64,000 bases of DNA from Sipunculus nudus. Its lineage: Eukaryota > Annelida > Sipuncula > Golfingiida > Sipunculidae. Under the pieces are notes generated by a model. That model was not told where the DNA came from. It saw nothing but the letters and a program-made list of their open reading frames with translations, and did no database searches. How positions within the stretch are numbered: position 1 is the first letter of the stretch; the number at the start of each line of letters is the position of its first letter. The DNA is taken from assembly GCA_026874595.1 (NCBI GenBank), contig CM049309.1, positions 67,314,926 to 67,378,925 of the forward strand, in the 5' to 3' direction. This document shows positions 13,301 to 22,485 of the stretch, piece by piece. The position numbers and the translations under genes were made by a program.

Positions 13301-16300
13301 AATTTTTTTCAAGGTTAATATGAGTCATGACATCCTTTTGTCAGATGTCATTTCTACTCAAAATGAACCTCTTCTGTTTGGGCACTGTGGGACAGGGACT
13401 AATAAATTGTCTCAACTGTCAAACTTCAAATTCAAAATTTGTTACATTTCAAGGAAAAACCTGCTGTTTACATTTCTCAACCACAGTTTTATAATATATG
13501 AGGAGAATATTGGAAACCCTTGCTTTCTGGAATACGGGATATCGCTAATACTGATACTCTTGTGTGTTGAGGCAGTAAATGACTGCATGCTTGAAAAACT
13601 GCAGGCAAACAACTAGTGCCCCCTAGCGTCCAACCTGACCAGCCCATTCATTCAACACAGCAGTGTGGACACTGGACATAGTGGTTTTAATTTCCGATCA
13701 TCCTGATGCTTATTATTCATCATATTCATTTTGCCTCGTTAAACCATAATACAAAACATGAAAAGACATAAGAAAATTCTCCATTTGGCTTGGTTTGCAT
13801 TAGAACTTGATCTTGAATCAACTGCCTTGTAGCGGATGATATAAGGGTAACATACACAGGGTCTTTAGTCATTGATAAACGTCATATTTGCAAGTTTTCT
13901 TGAGTTATGATGCATTATGGTACGAAACAATTGTAACCTCGTATTTATTCATATTAATTAAAGAGATTCCATAGCGCGTATAAGCTGACAAAGTGGGGAC
14001 TGTCAGTTTCGTCCGTGTTAATGAGTGTCCAGCTGAATCACGCTTGCCTGTACAAACAAGCTTCCGGCTGTGCCAGCCAGTTGTTTTTCTCCTCCATCTA
14101 AATGAGAAGCTGCATTAGCGATATTCCGTTTTATGCTTGCCCCAGCCTAATGGGGACATAGGAGGGCACTACTCCAGTGGACCAGAGATATCAGGCTGTA
14201 TTACAGCATGGCCAGGTTCTCTGCCATAAACCAAGGGTAGGCTAATCGGTTTAAACTGATGTTGGGTGGTTCAGGGTGACACTTGGGGTACACTTAAAAT
14301 GTTACTCTGACTAGTCACACAGTAAAGCATGTCCACATACAAACTTCATAGATAAGAGTAGATGACATCTATTAAAAATGAGGTCATTATCTCCTAAAAA
14401 TGTTTCACAGATGACATCTTGGCTCCAATGCACAACCAGTCACCTGAGACAAACAAAACTACCCCAGAGATGAAGTTCTCATGTCAGTGTCTGCAAATTG
14501 TACTGCAAAACATATGAAAAATATGTAAAATATTTTATCTTTATAAAAAAATGTCCACTTTACTCATTTTCATTTTTTCAATAACATCAATAATGAATTT
14601 TTTTGGGTTTCGGACACATTTAAAAAAAATTTATACAAAGCTAGGTTTCACTGAATTTAATATGCAATACATGATTTAATACTTCTGACAAGTAGCTGAA
14701 TTCAACAAATTATGATTTCAGGTTGACCATGTGCAGGCTTGCTTTTATTTATGATATAGATGTCAAAGTGGTTTTGATAAAGTAAGGTTTCTGAAAATGT
14801 AGCTGCCAGAGCTTATTATCAAGAAGATAAGAGAAAGAAGTAATCTGTTGAGTAAATATTATGTATCTGCTTCCAGTTTCTAAACGACACAAGCATTTAA
14901 TGATGTTCTAACACCACAACCAAAGTTCTCAATAGGTTTTTGAATATCTGTTCCTAGCTTCTTTAATCATTCTGTTAACAAACACATACACATGGGAGGA
15001 AACATAACCTTACCGGGGGAAATTACAAGATGAAGAGTAGGAATATCAGTCATCATTGGTAATTTCACCCAAAGCTGACCCTTTCTAAAAAGGATGTACT
15101 AATAAAGTGAAATAAAATGTTGAGATACAGAATTTTGTCATTTTTATTCATATAAATATTATATTCCTTGCCAAAATAATATCTCAGGCATGACCTGCAT
15201 AGTAATCATGGGTTTTCATCATTCCAGGCAGTTTTTGCGGAATATGTCATCCCTTTGTAATTGCTAATTATAGAACTGAGCTTCACATTTCAAGTTTCAT
15301 CCCAGATGAGATTTCTGCTGCAAAGCAAAACAGAGTGTTTTCAGCTTTCTCCTAATTGCAGTACTGCAAAACTCCAGACACTCAAGATCAGATGGGTGCT
15401 TCAACTGTAAGCCTTTACCTCAAATTAGCTGAGACTTTCTGTTCTCATGAAAGGTATACATTGAGTGTTTTTATTTGAAGGATAGAGAGGGTTCTGTTGG
15501 TGTTATAACTCCGTCACATCTGAATTGTTCAAATTGATTATAGTTACATTAATATGATGTATTAATCTATTGTTCATACTGCATAAATATATTCAAAACT
15601 TTTTATCTGGTTATGCTCACAAAATCTGGGGAAGATGCATGTGAAATGGGGTTTCTAGAATCAGTAATTCAAAGCCTGCTATTAACCCTTCTTATTTTGA
15701 GAATGTATGTTATTTCTGGTTTATTCTGCATATGTATTGATATTGTTACTGCTGAGAAAGGTTCATACCCCCAGCAAATGAGTTATGAGCTTGTTTATCC
15801 ACAAGCTGTTAGCAGTGAGGTAGTCGAGTCCTCACCATCCAGGTCTGAGTGCAAGTCCAAGTCCAGGCCACTCAAGTCTGATCCTGTGTCCTTGACATTG
15901 GAGTCCAAATCCACCTTCTTCCAGTCTGAGCGGTCGGTCTTTTTACCGAGCGTACCGAGCGCTACCGAGCGCTAGCGCTCGATAGGACTTTTTACCGAGC
16001 GCTACCCTGGATTCACACCAGGCATTGCTCTGACCCGCGTAGGGCTACCGAGCGCTCGGTCTTTTTACCGAATGCTACCCTGCTCTAACAACGGGCAGTG
16101 TACTTACATGCTTGGAACTACCGAGCGCTAGGAACTTTTTACCGAGCGCCACCATCGCGCACATGACAACTAGTTTTCTAACCGTATTCAGCACAAAACA
16201 TCATATTCATGTTATTTAGAATAAAGCACAATTCTCAGTTAGTCCAGCAAACAAAATAACTAACAATGCATATAACTTGGATGATGTCGGATGATTTCTC

Positions 16301-16601
16301 ACCAAACTGTGTAACACCTTTTGCATAAATTTCTTTAAATGACGGTTATATACCTATATATAAATATGTATGCTGACTACCTAACGCCATCATCGGAGCC
16401 ATGGAGAGTGCCGCGATTAGTTATAATAACTTTTTGTACAATCCATGTAAAATAAATAAGATTATATTTATGTATATATGAAGTTATTTAATGTTATGAT
16501 ATACATACTTATAAATTGGAGATATATATATGTATACATATATTCATATATCAGTATATATATATATTATTTAATATTATGCTATATATTTACATATATC
16601 A

Positions 16602-16687
<86 letters not shown>

Positions 16688-16773
16688 GGTAGTGTTACCC
16701 TTCGATGTAAAGTGCTCTATGGCCTACAGACTAGGCCAGAGCGGTATAACGTGTGGTTTTTCATCATGCAGAG

Positions 16774-16858
<85 letters not shown>

Positions 16859-16997
16859 GCGAAGGTAAAGATAAACAGTGACTTTTTTAGATAGACTAAC
16901 TAGACTAAATAGTTTATTAACATATGAGCTTTCGAAGCACACAGGCTTCTTCGTCAGGTGGTAATTCAACTACAGACTATAACACGGCTATACCGCT

Positions 16998-17037
<40 letters not shown>

Positions 17038-20000
17038 GGAGTGAGAGAGAGAAAAAGAGACAGAGAAAAGATAAAGTGAAATAGAAAGAGAGAGCCATAC
17101 TATATAAAATATTTATCCGATATATAAAGGAGAGAGAGAAAAAAAGAAAGAAAGAGAGAGATAGAGAGAAAGAGAGACAGAGAAAGAACCTGAATCAGAA
17201 GGAAAAGTAACAAAGACCTATACTTTATATAATATTTATTCGATATAGGGATAGAAAGAAAGAAAAGAGAGATAAAAAGAGAGATAAAGAAAAAGGAAGA
17301 GAGTAAGAAAGAGAGAGAAAGTAAAAAAAAAAAAAAAAGAGAGAGAGGGAGAGAGAGAGAGAGAATGATTGGGAAAGATAACATATATAAGCCTATATTT
17401 ATTCATGGTCTATAAAATTAAACAAATACAATGTAAATAATTAAACATGATTTTTTATGTTTGAATGCATTTGTCATGTGCGCGATGGCAGCGCTAGGTA
17501 AAAAGTCCTTAGCGCTCTGTTGTACCAAGACGTTTGAATTAAGTATGTAAGAACACTATACCCATGTAAGAGCAGGGTAGCACTCGGTAAAAAGTCCCTA
17601 GCGCTCGGTAGCCCCACGTGGGTTATACCATTGCCTGGGGTGAACCAAGGGCAGCGCTCGGTAAAGAGACCGAGCGCTCGGTAGCCCTACGCGGGTCAGA
17701 GCAATGCCTGGTGTGAATCCAGGGTAGCGCTCGGTAAAAAGTCCTACCGAGCGCTAGCACACGGTAGCGCTCGGTAGCGCTCGGTAAAAAGACCGACCCA
17801 GTCTGAGTCATTTGGAACTTGAGTCTAAGTCTGAGTCCAATACAAATCTTCTTATTAAAAGAAATTTAAAAAAGGATATTTGAGATAATCATGGAAATTT
17901 TATGTTAGTTTAAAAGTGTCCCTTTATTTAAATGTTTAATTTCATTTACCCCTCTGATGCAGAGCTAAAACATGGTATATATAGTCTTTTTTTTTTTTGG
18001 TAATATTCTGTTGGAAGTCCCCCCCCCCCCCCCCCCCCCTGTACAGTCTTTATTTAATTTGTAACAGATTGGTTCTTACTGGACTCGAGATGGACTCAGC
18101 TTAATCTCTGGATTCCTTATATCAAAGTCTGAGTCCAGGCCCCTCGATTCCAAGTCCGAGTCCTTAAGAAGTTGACTGGAGTCGGACTCAAGTCCAAGTC
18201 CAGACTCAAGTCCTACATTACTGGCTGTTATTAAATATGGCCCATGTGCCCAGGTTGACAAAGAGAAAAAAGCATGAAACCAAAGATGGTTGATTGCACT
18301 TGTGGGGAAGCTGAAAGTTGCCTAGTTTTTGGTGATGAGAATATCTGAAGCAACACAGTCTTTTATAATTTGCCAAGTCTGATTTACTGCTAGATGTCAA
18401 TGATGGACATGTTTTGATTTTGACAAGCAGCCATTTAAGCATTCCTGTTACATGTTATAAGTGGATATAAATGAAACAGACAGCATTTGCAATGTGGGAT
18501 ATTTTGACTTATATTTTTGTAAAAGGTTCAAGGGGTTATCTTTATTTAATAGATGTCAGGTATTGGAATAGTTCCCTTTTAGGTATAGGTTGTAGTCTAA
18601 GCCTAGTGGTTAAAGAGTTGAAGGTCTTTAATTTCCATCCCCTCCAGAGCCTCAAAGGTAAAAATGTGATATCTTGATAGAACCTTAGAGACTGGTTCTA
18701 ATGTGTTAATGATTGATTGTAGCTTTTGGATTTTTCTTTACCCCACTGAAATATAACTGGACAGTCTAGTGGTATTACAATCAACTCTCTCCACTGGAGA
18801 CCTGTGTTTGATTTCTGCCATGGCTGTTCTAGAGGCTCATGGAACTCATAAGAGGGGGATGGTTATCTCCTTGATCTCTGGTTTCTTCACCTCTAGATAC
18901 TACAAAATACCACCAGCTGAGCCATGGAGACTGCCTCTATTAGTTATAAAAAATAGTTGTACAATCCATGTCAAATAAATTTTAAACTCCAGAAGACTTA
19001 AAGATAACATACAAGTATTAGTGTCATAGTATTGGTACTTCACCCTCATGCAGTATACGGTCCCATCTGTATTTTTCTTTCTTAAAAAACAAGACATTTA
19101 ATCAGCAATAAAGAAAACCTGAATAGAGAGGACCTTAAATCCAGTTATTGGCACCTATATGCCTTTGATCTATCCATAGAAAAAGTATTTTTATAAATCT
19201 GTATTTTTCTATTACAGTGAGGAGAGTATTTTTGGGAAGGTGGACTATGTTAATGCTATGGACATCAGACAGTATTTGTACTGCCTAACACCAAAGGCTG
19301 GGGTGTACACAGACTCCAAGTCCTTGAAAGGGGTGACACATATAGGCAAACTGGATATTATCTGGAAAACTAATATTGGCGAAAAGGGGCGCTTACAGAC
19401 TAGTCAGCTTCAGCGGGTGGTAGGTATTTTTGCTTCCTATTATGATGCCTCATGTTTTATGTTATCACATTTTCCCACCTTGTTAATAATGTTTGAACTT
19501 AACACACACACACAGTCATACACAAACAGACAGGCAGATATGTGTCTGCATATCCTGTTCCGGAGTACAAAAATACCTTACATGATTTACTTTTAAGCGA
19601 GTAGCAGCATACCTCCTATTGATGGTGCCATGCCAGAGGAGAAGGGGGTCAAGATTAATCTTCCAATGTATGAGAGTCCCAAAGAAAGTATTTATTTTAT
19701 GGCATACCTCAAGGTAGTCACGCAATGGATGCACAATTTACAAACACATATTCAAAGATTACCGTAAATCTTGTTTTTATGGCCGCACATGTATTTATAG
19801 CCGCACCCTGAGTTTGCAAGGTCTCTTAAAGGAGCTCCCACGGAGGGCCAAATACTCAAAACCCCCCTTAAAGGCCGCACCTAGACTCCGTCTCTGGCCT
19901 GAGGATAAGAGTATTAGCAGCACATAGCAAAATAAATCACGACATAGCTGCTTTAATGAAGACTAGAATAAAAAGTATTAATTACAGAGGTTATATATGT

Positions 20001-22411
20001 TGCCAGATTACGTATATTAAATATATTTAACGCTCGAGATAGGGACAAAATATCTGTATGTTACTAACGACTTTTGCACATGGATTGGCAGGCATTTATT
20101 AGAAAAAGAAAGATTCCCCGAACGATCGTTTCGTTTGAATGGTGGTTACGCAAAACGATTCTTGTATGCATCAAAACGCTTCTTTGCATGTACGTCGATT
20201 GTCAAATACCATAGTATGAACACTGAATTGAAGTTTATATGTACATTTATTGAAGCAAAAAGCCTGAATACTATCCGATATTATGTACAACCACGCAGTA
20301 GCGTTCAGGGGGCGACATGATGGCTATAAAGACTGCTGAAACTGTCAGATTTTCAACCTGCAGGAACTTAATCACGGCTCGTGGTATACATATTAAAATT
20401 TTAATGTAGAACTTTGACATGTATATCTTTCGTGCGATATATAACTTGTTATAAAAAATCTTCGTAATTGTCTCCAAATAATACGTTTAAAACACCCCTG
20501 CTGTAACACAGCGGCCCACTTCAGTGGGCATGGTCAAGCAATATATTCGTGATTGTATAAAAAAAAACAAAGATTAAACAGAAGTAAATGACCGCCGGGC
20601 TATACGCATTCAAGGATGAAGGTTTTCCAGAAACATGACATGGGGGCGAGAAGATGGGCTATTCAATATTGAGGTACATGTATCAGACATTATAAAAAAT
20701 GTCAGTAAGTAACCTGCTAAATTTGAATTTTTTATAGAGGTTTTATAGTGTTCTAAATTACATATTTTGATTTTCTGAATTCATTTTATAAACAACATAA
20801 ATTCCAAGGCAATCCGGCTCCGTCAAAGGTATGACCGGTAATACCGATTTTTTTTAACAGACGTCACCACTAGTCCTCACCATGAATAATCTCATTCATT
20901 TTAATCTCGTAATAAGTGTTGTTATTGTTCAATGTTTATTGTTATTGTTCAGTTGATTGCATATAATTATTATATTTTATATGAACATTAAGACTATACA
21001 ATTTAATACAATAAATCTGTGACTACAAAGAGTATTTCCTGTGGTGTGCTTGATCTCCTATTATCGCCCAAAGGAGCGCCATGTCCGGGAGAGAGTTCTT
21101 CTCACAGTTCATTTCTGATAAACCATCTATTTATGGCCGCATCCCGAGTTCAGAAAAAAAGTCAAGATTTTCGATTTTGAGTTTGTTTTTAAGGCCGCGG
21201 CGATAAAAACAGGATTTACGGTAATGCTACACAACTAAAAAAACAAAGGTGCCATGTAGCATTGCACTCACAATCTATACAGAAAAAGAAAAATGCCATT
21301 TTAGTTATACATGTATAAGAGACAGTTTTCAGACATGTCAAGCTGTATTATCTTAATTATTTTAATTTCAGGCACCAGGTTATGGTGATATTCGGTTAAC
21401 TGTGGAGAAAGTACCAGATACCGTCCCAGTCGAAAAAACTTTTAATATCACATGCAGAGTCACAAACTGCTGGTAAGTTTTCAAGTTTTATTGTGTTTTC
21501 AAAGGAGGGTATTTGTTTTATATGTAGTCTGATAAAAGATAGCACATGGAAAATCAGTTTACTTTATTTATTATGTTGTCAAATTTATTCCCATCTCTAA
21601 TTGGAGCAATAGAATTGCACACTATATAGACAGATGACTTTTCCAGATTTAACCCCTATCATCTTTTCTATTTGAACATCTCACTGCCAGCATTTTAAAA
21701 GTTCAGTTAGCCATTCCTACATCTATTGGAAGAATGTTGTACTATCTCGATCTTCAGATAGTCCTAAGGTTTTGATTAAATATTGCAAATTGATCAGGCA
21801 AAAATCCTGCCATAGCTAAGGTACTTACTGCTGTGTGTTTATGTCACCCAAAAACAGTGTCTTGCCAACTCTTTCAGCTCCTTTCAGGCCTTATGTTATT
21901 TGAGAATTCAGTGGCAAGTGAATTGGAATTGATTGGAAAATTTAAAAAAACTGGAACTGAATGAATTTGGAAACAAATAAATAAAATGAGTTGGGATTTA
22001 AATTTTACAAACTCACTTGAACTAAGCAAAATTTATGAACATATATTCCAGCTCTTACATTTCTTAGTGTCTTCTAAGAATTAGCTGTTGCCTTGGAGAG
22101 GCTCACTTTCTAGATCAGAAGAGAATTGTTTGAAGTAAAACACAGGTACCTTTAATGGGTTTCAAAGAGAACATGTAGTTGAATTTTTATATATGAAATT
22201 GTGCTAATGAAACGACTTGTATTCAAAAGATTGCCACTTTATAAAGTGTAAATTTTAATTTAATTGTATAAATCTATTTCAGTTTAATTGAAGTTTCATA
22301 GATATTCTTGCATTAAAAATCTTAATTTACCCCAGGTTTGACTTTTTTTACAATGACAATGTATATTATACCACTGCAGGAATACATTGTATATAACACA
22401 CACACATACAC

Positions 22412-22485
<74 letters not shown>

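Larger units (their letters stand above)
15931..17797. mobile_element. Foldback transposon with ACCGAGCGCT subrepeats and 10-bp target-site duplication
   Basis: Both ends carry GTCGGTCTTTTTACCGAGCG (inverted at the right end), followed by long inverted arms (about 15931-16160 and 17485-17797) built of TACCGAGCGCT/AGCGCTCGGTA palindromic subrepeats and a shared ACCAGGCATTGCTCTGACCC block. The sequence CCAGTCTGAG is present at 15921-15930 and 17798-17807, directly flanking the element, as a 10-bp target duplication. The interior is (TA)n, a SINE tail fragment and a polypurine tract with no transposase, so it is non-autonomous. Confidence 0.85.
15825..18215. repeat. Degenerate GAGTCC/AAGTCC minisatellite split by a foldback element
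   Basis: Runs of GAGTCC and AAGTCC hexamers occupy 15825-15930, 17808-17850 and 18080-18215. The middle is interrupted by the foldback element at 15931-17797, so the minisatellite is older. A 21-base C run lies at 18019-18039. Confidence 0.7.

Noticed and set aside
16478-16969. Open frames reading IYIYIY on both strands
   Set aside because: They are translations of (TA)n microsatellites inside a foldback element.
18580-18660. tRNA gene (GCCTAGTGGTTAAAGA resembles an A box)
   Set aside because: No foldable cloverleaf or intact B box follows. At best it is a SINE head remnant.
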